Of a stretch of DNA of 64,000 bases, positions 31,228 through 42,261 are shown in pieces; the stretch's first letter is position 1, and each line of letters starts with the position of its first letter. The DNA lies in the NCBI GenBank assembly GCA_029204225.1, contig CM055102.1, positions 30,723,632 through 30,787,631 on the forward strand, written 5' to 3'. Made by a program: the position numbers and the translations under genes. This DNA comes from Diphasiastrum complanatum (lineage: Eukaryota > Streptophyta > Lycopodiopsida > Lycopodiales > Lycopodiaceae). The notes below the pieces were generated by a model. That model was given only the letters and a program-made list of their open reading frames with translations. It searched no databases and was not told the origin of the DNA.

Positions 31228-33955
31228 CTACTGGCTCCTCATCCGCTTAAATGGATGTCCTTCATTGTTTTCTGAAGCTAGAAGTGCAACAAGGCTTCCA
31301 ATTTGGATTTCATTCAAATCACCACGCCATTTCATTTTTGCAGCTTTTACACTTTGTCTATTCTTCCTTGAGCCCACATAAATTTCACATTCCTCACCTT
31401 GCACAAGCTGCAGGAAATCATTATCTCGAGGAAGATCTGAAGGTTCGACATTCGTAGTTGATGTTCCTAATTTATGAGGCCAATGAAATTCATCAGTTGT
31501 TGATGTATGTTCGAGATTGAGCAAACTGATTTTTTGTTCCTCGAAAAAGTCCATCCACCAATGCTGATCAAACTCATCAAAAAAATAATAAGCTGCTTGA
31601 ATACTTGATTCCAAAAAATTTAATGAGGCAAATGGATCAATCTCACGATGTTCTCTTTGCGCCTTTTGTTTTTCTAGCAAGGACTTCAAGGGAGACAACA
31701 CAACAAGCTTGACTTGAGTCGATGGAATGTTAAGCAAAAATCGAACTTCTTCAAGAGGTAGCCACGAAACTGAATTTGAAAATAGTTTGCCCCATAATAA
31801 TATAATTTCTGATTCGTTACATTTGATTTTAAATTGGTGCTGAAAGTTAATATCATTAATATTAGCTACGCATCGCTCTGTTTTGTTAGACGCCTTAACA
31901 TAATCACGAAAATCATATGTGTGTCTGATTAATGACACGTTTGGCTTTGGCACATACGATTCCTCAACAATGCTTTCTTGCGTCTCAACCTCTTAGAAAA
32001 GCAATTAAACATTTGATCAATTTGATCGTGGGTATGTCCTACCAACAAAAATCCTATTTTTACTTTTTTAAAAAAATTTCTCCACTAGCATTGACAAGTA
32101 TGCCAAAACATTTTTATCTTTATTTTTCCTAGCAGTGTTGTCAAGCTGCAAATAAAGTATTTCTGGAAGATTTTCACCAAATTCGCAAATTATCTTATGT
32201 ACAATGGTGATCGTCAAATTTGGATCATTTCAAACATTGGGATAAATAAAAAAGACCTTGGACTCCAAAGTGCCATTAAACACAAGTGCTCCAACGAGAT
32301 GAACCTGAATAAAATCTACCTCGTTCAAATTGTTGGGTACTCTGACAAAATGAGGCAACATTGTTTTCTTCTGATCCATGCCATCAATAACAAGTCCCAG
32401 ATATTTTTGTGGACATTCCAAATATTTCTTTTGATGCTTGGCCAACTTTTGTCTTTCAATTGTTTGTTGATCTCTGTGCAGTGAAGAGCTTTTGTAGCAT
32501 CCACTGAAAATACAATGATTCACTTATTCAATAAAATAAAGATCATACCATAATGGTGTTCAAAAAGACTGCAACATAATGGTGTTAAAAAAGACTATTA
32601 CATAAATTTTTTCAAAACAGAAAGCATTAAAATGAATGACAAATTTGATTAATATTTACCTTTCTTGTCATTGGTCTTTGCAAGTTGTTTTGCAGACTTT
32701 AACAACTCGCAAGTGGAGCATACTGTCATTTGTGATTTTTTGGGAATCTTTACCAGTCCAAAATCTCTTTTCCAAATTCTAAGAAAATATGAGTAACTCA
32801 AATAGGGAACATTTTTTGTTTTTGCAAACACTTTGTACATCAAAATATTTCTAATTTTGTAAAATTATCCGGCAAGTGAAAATATAAGAAATTAGGCAAT
32901 TTTTCTCCGTGCACATCTATGAAATACTTTAGCCAAGCAATTGGATTTAAAGCATCTGGAGAAACAGTTTGACCCTATAAGGATCCTCGTAATGTTGGGT
33001 CTTTCTGAAGTCATGCATGCATTCATTAAAGCCGTGAGTTTCTGATTGCGTGAACTGCTTTGTAAGCTTTGTGACAAACCTCCAAAGCATTTAAAAAATA
33101 CAAAAATGAATTTTTGTCCGGCCTCACTATTGTACACAAATAGTAATTTCTCTCATCCTTACTTCGTGAAAATAAGTTTGATCTTAATTCTTCAATTCCT
33201 CTGATATTCAGCTTTTGCAAACAACAGGATGAGCAGCAAATAATATTCTGTACCTTTCGAATCTCAGATTTTGTAATCAATTGTTTTTGACGATTCCTTA
33301 AATTAGGTGAGGATCTCAAGTTTCTCTTGTATTTTTCTTTTTGTTTCGAGTCTGATCTATAAATTGAACTTGTGATACTAGTAGGTACTTGAACTGGTTG
33401 AGAAGGTCGTGGAATTTCATGACTGGGAATTCTGGCTCCAACCCCAAGATATTTTGGACCCTCAGAAGGCTCTAAATTTTCAACGAATATAGCCCTTGTA
33501 GATTTAACACGACGAACATCACTTTGAGAAGGTCTCCTACGAACATGAGAAAAGCTTGAACGTCGCAGATCAACAGACTTACGTGGATCTGTTGATTTAC
33601 TAGAATCAGTAACTGAGTGAATTGAAGCTTTTGACTCACCACTCAATGATTCAACTTGTTCAAAATAACAATGTTCTAGTTGTGCTGAGTCTGTATCTGA
33701 AGAGGAGGACGAGGTTGAAAGATTTGATACAAGCTGAGTTACAGACGTCATTTCTTGAAAAGTACTTGCTTGAGGAATTTCAGATGATGAACGGGTAAAT
33801 GATGACGATGCCACATCGTTTACCAAAATATGTTCAGATTCAGGAGTGGCTTTATAAAAAAAGCTTTCATTGGGAATGTCAGATGAAGATGTTGCACTTG
33901 TTGCAACATATTGAGTTACAAGTACTGGAATAGAAGAGGTAGAACTACTTGACAT
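31228..33955 (-). pseudogene. DDE-type transposase gene (N-terminal and catalytic parts), frameshifted
   Basis: ATG 33955 begins a Ser-rich tail of ~200 residues, then CCSSCCLQKL and EVCHKAYKAVHAI. Frame changes follow, then WLKYFIDVHGEKLPNF, FLRIWKRDFGLVKIPKKSQM and TVCSTCELLK. An intron at about 32504-32659 (GGTAAAT donor, TTTTCAG acceptor) precedes the catalytic region. There IDGMDQKK (32371-32388) gives the first Asp, LQLDN (32137-32151) the second, and GHTHDQIDQM (32010-32039) the third acidic site. These three blocks in this order are a signature I recognise from a DDE-type family in animal and plant genomes that has no settled name in my memory. The last part (31953-31228) is open but shifted in frame and is cut by the gypsy insertion; its C-terminus is at 24250-24702. 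It is inactive as it stands, with all three acidic residues preserved. Confidence 0.7.
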
Positions 33956-34583
33956 CGTAACCTCAAAAAAAAATAGCTAAGCATAGAATCGTTCAAATAG
34001 TTAACACCACACTAAATGTGCTCCTCAAACATAGCTGCAACCTATGCTGGTCATAGAACAAATAAAATCCTATGCGAACCTCAATAGACGTACACAGAAA
34101 AACCAACTAAATGCAAATGAGCAACAAGCCTAAAAAGTAACTGGTTAATAAAAATTTCCGGCGGCTACCATGCCTTAGATACTATTTGGCAGCATTTTTA
34201 GGGCTAGGGTTAGGGTTAGGTTTGGACTGTCCGGACTAATACTCGAGGTCAGCGTGGGGTGAGGTGAGTTTGGCAACTTGGTCCCGAAGTAAGCTGGAGG
34301 ATTGGTGTGAGACGGGGGTCTCGAAAAAAAATTATTTAAGGACTATAGTCCAAGCATAACTCACCTCATTTGTGAATTCAGAAGCCCACATGCTGCCAGA
34401 ATATCGCTACGACCAAGTCACGGCTTTCTATAAGATTTCGCATACGTTCTCGCTTCCAGATTTCTTGACGGTAAGATTATTGTTATTTTCTAGCTTTACT
34501 CTATGCTTAGCATGGATAAGAAATTCTTGCATTAGAAAATATTCATATTTTAATTTGTATTCATCTTCTTGCAACATGGGTAA
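33956..34583. other. Spacer 5' of the DDE gene, with a telomere-like run and motif half-copies
   Basis: No coding sequence is seen. 34199-34222 holds a short TTAGGG-type run (TAGGGTTAGGGTTAGG), shorter than a real telomere array. Degenerate copies of the palindrome found to the right occur near 33976, 34041 and 34501. Confidence 0.5.
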
Positions 34584-35054
34584 CCTATGCTCAGCATAGG
34601 TGCCTGCACCAGTCCTCTCCTTTAATCTATGCTGAGCATAGGTTGTGCTCGGGTCCTTAGTAATATCCTATGCTCAGCATAGGATTCCGGCGTTATTTCT
34701 TTATTCTTACCACGGTTCGACCTATGCTGAGCACATGTTGCATCTCTGGTCCTCTTCCAACCTATGCTTAGCATAGGTTAGCAAGCAAATAGCGAAGACG
34801 TCCTATGCTCAGTATAGGTTGGACAAGAGCGCGCGTGTAACGACCTATGTTGAGCATAGGTACTATGTTGAGCATAGGATGTCTTCGCAATTTGCTTGCT
34901 AACTTATGCTGAGCATAGGTTGGAACAGGACCAAAGATGAAAGCTATCCTCAACTTAGGTCGAAAGGAGGTTAGAATTGAAGAATCTCGCCTCCGTCCTA
35001 TGCTAAGCATAAGTTGTTAGTAAGGACTCGACCACAACCTATGCTTAGCATAGG
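34584..35054. repeat. Array of 17-bp palindromes forming one ~430-bp inverted repeat
   Basis: Copies of CCTATGCTNAGCATAGG (N varies) start at 34584, 34627 (16 bp), 34667, 34721 (degenerate), 34761, 34802, 34844, 34863 (16 bp), 34903, 34997 and 35038. Spacing is about 40 bp. The segment 34626-34818 is also the imperfect reverse complement of 34863-35055, including the sequence between the palindromes (for example TTAGCAAGCAAAT near 34776 pairs with ATTTGCTTGCTAA near 34890). So the whole block is a large hairpin built from small hairpins, with a spacer of about 44 bp. It lies between the 5' ends of two divergent genes. Confidence 0.92.
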
Positions 35055-35256
35055 TCGCTACTCGTATTTTCTTGTTTTACAACGCTTTGTCTCAGAAAAG
35101 TGATCCTTTTGAGATGTTTTAATAAGAAAATATGTTGAATTTGTAGTTTTGTTTTTTAATTTTTTTCACAAAAATGGCTTGTTTTATTAGAGTTTTCAGC
35201 ATTTTCATTAAGATAGCATTTTAAATTTTCCTAAAATGTCTTTTTTTTTTTTGCAG

Positions 35257-37995
35257 ATTTTCAATTGTCTTTGATAATTTTCAAAATGTCGAGGATTTCT
35301 TTTAAAATTTTGGGAAAATCTCAAGATATTCCGTTAATAGATAAGAAAAAATTCATGCACTATTTCACCAAAGGGGTCAACAACACAAAGCTTTCGGAGC
35401 TTTTTATTTATTTAGCTGAGAAGCCTGGCAGAGGAGACTCACAATTCAAAGTTCAAGAAAGATTGCTTGTTGATCAACCAGATGAGGATCAAGAAGAAGG
35501 TTTTGTGAATATACTGGTAAAGGAGACGGATAAATCTCATTCTATTTTCATTCTGAACAAGACTATGATAAAGATCTGACTTTGTCAGGATGAGGCCATC
35601 AAAGCCTATTTTGATAAAGCTCTAGTTACTTTGGTGAGTAATTATTAAATAAATTTTTAATCATGTTTGTTTCATGCTTAGCATAGTTGTTATTAGATAT
35701 AAAATTATTTAAACTTTTAGATTTAAGCTTTTAGTCATTATATTTTAAACTTGATTTTTGTTTCTATCCAGAGCATGAAGCAATGCTTAAAAATGGTTTT
35801 AGCTGCTATTGCTGAGAATAAAGGTCCGGTCTATTCATTACGGAGTTCAAAAGGTGTATCTATTGGACCTCGCAAGCCCGCTTCTACCACTGCTCGGGTC
35901 ACAAAGCCGGCCTCTAAAAATGTTGAGGATGAAACCGTAGCCGTTTCTCATCCCAAAAAAAAAAGATCTCATAATATTTCTGAGACTTTGCCCACTAGAC
36001 CTAAGTCACGCCCAAAGACCATGGCTACACATCGCCATAAGTCCATCCCTTCTGCTGAAAGCAAAAACGCCACCGAACCATCTTTGTCGCTACCTGGTGC
36101 ATCCATCCGCCCATTACAAGACAGCTCCGAACTTGCCAAATTAAGAAAGGATATCCATAAAACAAAAAAAAAAAAAAAACAACTTTAATTTTAGACTTAA
36201 AACAGTGTGATAGGCCACCTGTAGACCCAATAACAGGAGGAAGGCCAATGGAAGTTAGAGAGCCTAATGAAACATATGTACATAATTTAAAAATAAAATT
36301 TAAAGATCATACACAAGTCATAGTTACTCCCTTTGTTGTTTTGGTTGATCCCAACGAATGCAACGATGTTGCAAATTTTGATTTTTCTTTATTAGATTCA
36401 TATCATTTTTTTGTTCTTGGGGGGATACACGGTTTACAAGCTCAAAAACAATTATCTCAAGAGTATCCCCATATCCCAAGCTTTCGAACTGTGAGTGTCA
36501 TTGCATTTGCTGGCCTGAGAGTGGAAGAAGCGAAATTATTGGCTTGGGACCACAATATTGATCAACCGGATGAAGATGACCGTGATACAAAGATTTCGTT
36601 TTTTTCACAAAGAATACATGAGATTCTCGAAAGCAGGAGATGTGAATCAACTTGAGCTGAAAGCATTATGTGCTCAAGAGACAGGCCTGTCTTTTGATTC
36701 AAAAAATCCTATGTAGAGCCTTACTAAATATGATAATTTTTTTCAGCTTGCTTTTCGCAGTGGCCAGGTAGTTTGTTTGGCTATGCTCGTCATGGAATGC
36801 TCTGGTCATAATATATGTTATAATTTTCTTAAAATTTTTTATCAGGCTACAATTTTGCACTCAATTTTAATATTGGTTAAATTCTTTATCAATTAAATTT
36901 TATTTTCTATTTCAGGTTTGGGCCCTTGTTGATAAATTTTTTGATAAGTAAGAAACTTTTCAAATAATAGGCCAACCTGCTCAGGGTGTCTCAAAGTCCA
37001 AAAAAAAAGTTGTGAGCACTGAAACTCTGAAGCCAATCCCTACTGAAATTGAAATATCAGAGTGGAAGAATATGCAAGGGATTAGCTCTTCAGAGCTAAT
37101 AATAAGTGTTCTTTCAAAAGTTGCCGATGTATGGGAAAAGAATTTCAGAGGTAATAATCATAATTTAAATATCTATTTTCATGTTACCTTTTTTAATAAA
37201 ATGATTTTCATAATTTGGTTGGATTTTTAACAATTATATTTTTTAAATGCAGGCACAAATTATTTATGAAAGTTCAAGAAGCCCTTGTGAGAGGGTTAAA
37301 TTGTCAAGATTTCGATGAGTGCCAAAGGCTTTATCCTTTGAGCAGCCGAAATAAAGCCCTAAGTCCATTTTTTATTTTGTTTAGAGACATGGTATTTATT
37401 TCACCCATGCTTAGCATAGGTGCTTATTAATTGTTTCTTTTCTATATTCTATGTCTCTTATGCTAAGCATAGTTTTTTTTTTTATTTAATTATTATTTTT
37501 TGATAAGTTAAGTCTCCTATTCTATTTTATATTTTTTTGTCTCCCATGCTAAGCATTGTTTTTTCCTTTTCAGTCTCTCGAAGACAAAAAAAAACAAAGT
37601 TCTGAGACATGTTCTGAAGGCAAAAACAAAAAAAAGGGACAGGAAGAGATTGGCACAAGGTGAAACCATTGCGGAGGAGGATTCATTAGAGACCTATCTT
37701 TCCAAAAGTGTTGGTGATCAACCATGCTTTTACTCTGTTGAGGAGGGCGATTGCAGAGAAATTTCAAAATTTTTAAGAAAAAAGCCTTATACACTCTGCA
37801 TCGTCTTTCAGATGAAAGAATTATTAAATGATGATACTTTTTTCAAATTCACTGAAATCCATAGTTTATGCAGGGCTTTCTTGAAGTCACAACTTCTCCA
37901 ATTTGGAGAGTTGTTATTTTTCATTCTTTTTGACAGTCAACATCAATACCTTTCTATAATGCGGGAATTGAGAATGTTGTGTGGTAAGTTCTAAA
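35257..37995 (+). pseudogene. Multi-exon gene with a ParB-like motif region; damaged
   Basis: ATG 35286 (MSRISFKILGKSQ) follows a TTTTGCAG acceptor. Exon ends inferred from GT/AG are about 35257-35632, 35772-36773, 36915-37150, 37254-37390 and 37574-37985. TGA at 35577 interrupts the first exon in frame (coding resumes LCQDEAIKAYFDKALVTL). A frame change sits in a 16-A run at 36164-36179, and others lie near 36650 and 36950. After that A run, DRPPVDPITGG...EVREPNETYV, FFVLGGIHGLQAQKQL and VEEAKLLAWDHNID have the layout of the ParB/Srx fold (RP, then GxHRxxA, then an acidic helix with H/N). The usual Asn/Arg of the GNHR box is replaced (GGIHG). The second exon is also rich in Lys/Pro. Palindromes of the upstream array type lie in introns at 35673, 37404, 37457 and 37543. 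Function unknown; the ParB assignment is tentative. Confidence 0.5.
36164..36179 (+). repeat. A16 homopolymer at a frame change
   Basis: Sixteen consecutive A bases in a coding exon, with the open frame switching across it. It is a likely slippage mutation or a sequencing-length error. Confidence 0.8.
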
Positions 37996-38065
37996 GTTCC
38001 TGATTAATCAAGTCATATTTTAATTCATAATTTTATTTTAAATTTTCTATTTTAAAATTAAAATT

Positions 38066-38296
38066 TTAAATTGATTTTACTTGTAATGTTCCATGTAGGA
38101 AGCAGATGGGATCTAATGATCCGTCGTATTTTGGTATCTCCATCCGAGGTGCCCTCCAGAGTGCTTGCAAGGGAGCGACAGGTACAGATTGACCCATTGG
38201 ATCCATTGGCATTGGTTCCGATCTGCCTCTTGTTGCGCAACTGCTAATCTCGGAAGGTGTGGTGCTTGATTCACTGTCCTTCTTGCTACTGATCAT
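38066..38296 (-). pseudogene. gypsy gag N-terminus
   Basis: Minus-strand frame beginning MISSKKDSESSTTPS and reaching MEIPKYDGSLDPICFLHG, the (K/R)(F/Y)DG..DP motif at the start of plant gypsy gag proteins. It stops soon after at the truncation point near 38090. Confidence 0.65.
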
Positions 38297-38499
38297 CTAG
38301 ATCTCAGATTCATCCGATGGTGGAGTCCAAGATAGTTGGATCTTGCTTGTACAATGGGATGCACTCTGGATCTTAAGGATTTGATCAATTTGATTGGTCG
38401 GAAGTGAAAATTAAGTCCCTTACGGTGGTTTTCCTTGATAACTTTTTACTCCTTGGACAAATTGACCTGAGATTTTGACAGTAGTTGGATATGGTGTAG

Positions 38500-39310
38500 A
38501 TCTTTCCACTTATATAGTCTGCGAGGGTTCTCTGGTGCGAGGGTTGGTTGTGCGAGGGTTATTTAGCTATTTTGTAGACAAAAAACTTTGATATCTCTCA
38601 AATCATTGGGAAGTAACTCTCTCAAGGATCACAGGAGCTAACTCTAGCCTGGCTCTGACTCTAAAAATCTCTACAAGAGTTAACTCTCGCATAAGGTGAA
38701 AACTATTTGCGAGGGTTCAAAACCATTAATTTGGCTTGATCTTCACCAATACTCAATACTAACTCTTGTAGGCCTCATCACTAATGTAAATTGTCATTTT
38801 GGATCGATTGGAGTGGTCTGCAAGAGTTCTCTCTGAATAGATTTGCTAGATCTTCATTTTTTAGTGATTTTTTAGCACTTAAACTCAATTTTCCTGCTCA
38901 TTGGAATCAAACTATCTCTTGCAGGCTCTTCTGTATCTTGGTCTCACTGAGATGAAACTTCAGAATTCTCTACGAGGGTTCTTGCCTACTAGAACTGAAA
39001 ATTTTAGTGTCTACGAGGGTTCTTTGGTATTTTTCCACCTTTTTTTCACTGGAAACTCTCACACAGGCACTTAGACAATGAACTAACTCTCGCAAGTCTC
39101 TTTGTGTCCTGGTCTCACTGAGATGGAACTTCAAAAGGCTCTGCGAAAGTTCTGGTGAAAATTTGCATTTTTTTGAATTTTTACAAGGGTTTTTTGAATT
39201 TTTTTATGGTTTTTCTCTGTTATTTTGCAAGCAGCTTGGAACTAGCAGGCTTCTATGCAGGTCTGGGACATTACCCTGGAGCTGCTGCCAGTCGTGCGAG
39301 GGTTAACTCT
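38500..39310 (-). repeat. GCGAGGGTT-rich leader repeats
   Basis: GCGAGGGTT or close variants, and the complement AACTCTCGCA, occur about a dozen times, in both orientations. A larger imperfect repeat of about 160 bp is also visible: GGTCTCACTGAGATG(A/G)AACTTC occurs near 38951 and 39111. There is no coding potential. Confidence 0.7.
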
Positions 39311-39591
39311 CACTAGGTTTGGAGAAAACAAAATCTGATGGAAAATTTGGCTCTTTTTTCCTCCAAACTGCAAATTGGTGTGTCTTTTTGGTTTTTTTAC
39401 TGGTTGGTTTAAATTTCAAGGCCTTAGAGACTGTTCAGGGCCTCCTCTACCCTCTCACACCTCCTCCGCTAGCTGTGAACAATCCAAACACAAAAATACA
39501 GAAAAACTCTAAACACCTAAAAATCAACCTAAAACTACTCCAAAAAGCAAGAAATAGCTAAAATGCAGCTATACTAGCTAGTGGATACCTA

Positions 39592-39609
39592 TCCTTGGCA
39601 ATGGCGCCA
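39592..39609 (-). promoter_or_regulatory. gypsy primer-binding site
   Basis: The minus strand reads TGGCGCCATTGCCAAGGA, one base inside the LTR end. TGGCGCC-type primer sites are common in plant gypsy elements. Confidence 0.65.
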
Positions 39610-39610
39610 C

Positions 39611-40418
39611 TGTAGGGTTGAAGATCTCGCGTTGTAGTAGCCCTCCCACCTGTCAACAAGGGTTAGAACACTGGATAGGTGCCTAACTATAAATAGATGC
39701 TACTTTTAGATAGTTCTCTACTTTTTCTCTAACTCTATCATCACTAACACTACACACCCCTAACTCTACTCCACTAAACTAACATTTATCATGATTTTAG
39801 AGAGAATGTGAAGAGAAGAGTAGAAGAAATAGAGGGGAGAAGAGAGAAAGGGAGTGAGGGTGGAGGTTAGCTCAAATGCTCCTTATGCTTGCGAATGCAA
39901 AAATTTTCACTATGGAAACCAGAAACTTGCAGACTTGAGAGCTAAAGGAAAACACAATCAAGCACATTAGCAGGTAGTGAATAGCAAGTGAGAATGCTTC
40001 TCTCCAAAATTTGGTAGAGTTTCCTCCTTCTGATTAAGCATGAAAATAGAGTACATGAGATGCCTTTTTATAAATGGGGAAGGCCCTTGCCCCAAAATAC
40101 TATTGGCTAATATGTACACTAATCCTATCCATTCATCTTGGACCCAACTTGATCCAAAGGTCTTAAAAAAGGACATTGGATTTCACATGATTCATGTGAG
40201 TCTCCATTTGGACCCAACTCTAAAATAATAGACTTATAAGTTTAAAATGAATTTGGGCCTCAAGTTTTATTTTAATTACAAGGGGCTCTTATTTCTATTT
40301 ACAATCGCCTTGCGTGCTCATTGGGTCATGGGCTTATATGTGCATGAAGCCATGCCCTCGCGACACATTTATTGACTCATTTTCTTATATTCGCTCTATG
40401 TTGGGAATACCCCCAACA
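39611..40418 (-). repeat. gypsy LTR (808 bp)
   Basis: On the plus strand it starts TGTAGGGTTG and ends in CCCCCAACA. The outer end is a small hairpin (TGTTGGG / CCCAACA, 40399-40418). Boundaries rest on TG/CA ends and the adjoining primer site; the partner LTR is not in the window. Confidence 0.6.
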
Positions 40419-41238
40419 GCAAGAAGTCAAGCAAGCAATTAAAAAAGCAAGTAGAATTGAAAAAGATTCACAGAGAAAGACAAGTTCTACAGATGAAGAA
40501 GATTGTCATTTGACACGATGCCAAATGTTTGTTCAAATGTTTGCTATTTTTCTAACACTATTGTCAACTCTTTCTTCTTGTCCTCTCTCTCTATGCAATA
40601 TGGTGGAAGTGTGCCCCGCCTGTCAGTTCTTTAGCACACTACTCGGACCTAGACTCCATCCTCACAATGGCAATGGAAGCTCAACTTCATTATCTGATCT
40701 ATCAGGATTGTTCTATCTATTTTCTGCAAATCTATTTTAGATCTTGATTTCTTGCTTATAGTTTGTAGATTATTTCTAAACTACTTCTACTCTACTGCGG
40801 ACATGAAGCTATTCTAATGTACACAAGAAACTAATCTGTCCTACTATTTAATCTACAAGACAAAACAACCTACAACTACGACATATGTGAATCCTACAAA
40901 GTGCTTACTATGATTATCACTCAAAAATTGTAGTAAAAACTTTTCAGGGAGCCAAGCACAAAGAAGCATCGGATCTTAATGTTGAGCATGATCTGCCTCC
41001 AAGCCCTGCATCTCTACTTGATTCTAGTCACAAACCAATTTTGAAAAGGAAGAAGCACCAAACATATTCATACAAAATGTATCCAAACAAATGCATGAAT
41101 ATGGAGCACAAAATGGAAATGCAAGTAGAAAGGTCTTCAATTAGTTTTGCAACAGCATTTCAGTACAATTTTCATGCCCCAGAACCCATGGAGGAGGCTC
41201 CTTCATATAGCCATGAGCTAGTTAACTCCAATACATAA
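40419..41238 (+). pseudogene. Possible 3' exons of the ParB-like gene, or an unrelated gene end
   Basis: Just right of the gypsy LTR an open basic segment reads VKQAIKKASRIEKDSQRKTS, then SSTDEED. A second open exon follows a TTTTCAG acceptor near 40949 (GAKHKEASDLNVEHD, KRKKHQTYSYKMYPNKCMNM) and ends at a stop at 41238. The orientation matches the gene cut at 38 kb, so these may be its last exons displaced by the gypsy insertion. I recognise no domain and continuity is not shown. Confidence 0.35.
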
Positions 41239-41449
41239 CTTTTGAGTTCCACCACTTGCTTTTTACTTTACAAGGAGGCCTCTTTCTTGAAAATACAACT
41301 CAAGTCTGGGAGGGCCCAAGTTACTAGCTCTCACATGCACCTTAGTCCTAACAACTAGTTCTCGTGCTCTCAGACTCGGCTCTCACCAACTCCACTGGAG
41401 ACCCATTTGGTGAGGAGGCACTGCATCGACACCTCATGGTTCATGGAAT

Positions 41450-42260
41450 TAGCTAACATTTGTTTTCTACAAAAGAGTTTTTATGGTCTTAAGCAAGCAC
41501 CAAGGAGTTGGTATGCTAAGCTTAACTCTTTTTTACTTTCACAAAATTTCATGAGGAGTGAATATGATCATTCACTTTACTATGTATTTGTTGGAAATCA
41601 AGTTACTATCCTTCTAATATATGTGGATGACATCATATTGAGTGGAGGCAACAAGCAAGATATTGATGATATTAAGTTTGCACTCAAGGAGTTTGAGGTG
41701 CAGATGCTACATCTTGTAATACACCAATGGAGTCAAATTTAAAGCTAACTATAAGAGGTAATGAAAGATCCTTCAAGGACATTACTCTCTATAGGAAGCT
41801 TGTTCGTTCACTCATATATCTAACCATCACAAGACTTGATCTAAGCTACTGTGTTGGTACATTAAGCCAATTTATGCAAAATCTTAGTGTGGAGCATCAG
41901 AAGCTAGGCAAGAGGGTATTGAGATACATCTTGGGAACAAGAGATTTTGGCATTGTTTATGGAGGATCATCATCTAGCTTGTTTGGATTTTTAGATTCAG
42001 ACTTTTATGGAGATAAAAAGGATAGAAAATCCATGAGTGCACATGCTATTTTCATAGGTGATGGATCTATCTCATGGATGTCAAAGAAACAAGCTACTAT
42101 CTCATTGTCATCTAGTGAGGCCGAGTACAAAGCTCTTACATCTTGCACAAAGGAGATGTTATGGATCACGAGGATGGTAAGTGATCTTCACTTGCTGGAT
42201 TTTTCAGAGAGTTCAATCATCTCTTGTGACAACATTTTAGCCCAAAGATTGGAATAATCT
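41450..42260 (+). pseudogene. copia RT C-terminal part and RNase H
   Basis: The first frame has the active-site box YVDDIIL near 41620, then an internal deletion near 41710. The next frame has LTIRGNERSFKDITLYRKLV, DLSYCVGTLSQFM, KRVLRYILGTRDFGIVYGG, and the RNase H core SWMSKKQATISLSSSEAEYK with catalytic acidic residues. It ends at SIISCDN, where a gypsy fragment begins. The remaining C-terminus (ARSKHIEVTYHF, VADIFTKELQKDLF) resumes at 42727-42943. Confidence 0.85.
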
Positions 42261-42261
42261 A

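Larger units (their letters stand above)
38066..40418 (-). mobile_element. Truncated Ty3/gypsy element: LTR, primer site, leader and gag start
   Basis: Read on the minus strand: an LTR (40418 to 39611), a primer site (39609 to 39592), a 1.3-kb leader full of GCGAGGGTT-type repeats, then the beginning of gag (38296 to 38066). Everything after the first ~75 gag codons and the second LTR is missing. It interrupts the ParB-like gene between 37995 and exon-like sequence at 40419. Confidence 0.72.

Noticed and set aside
34199-34222. Interstitial telomere
   Set aside because: Only about two and a half repeat units, too short to be a telomeric tract; kept as a telo-box-like observation.
34584-35054. 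CRISPR-like regularly spaced repeats
   Set aside because: Repeats are 17-bp palindromes with related, inverted spacer sequence and short variable spacing, in a plant nuclear context with no cas genes.
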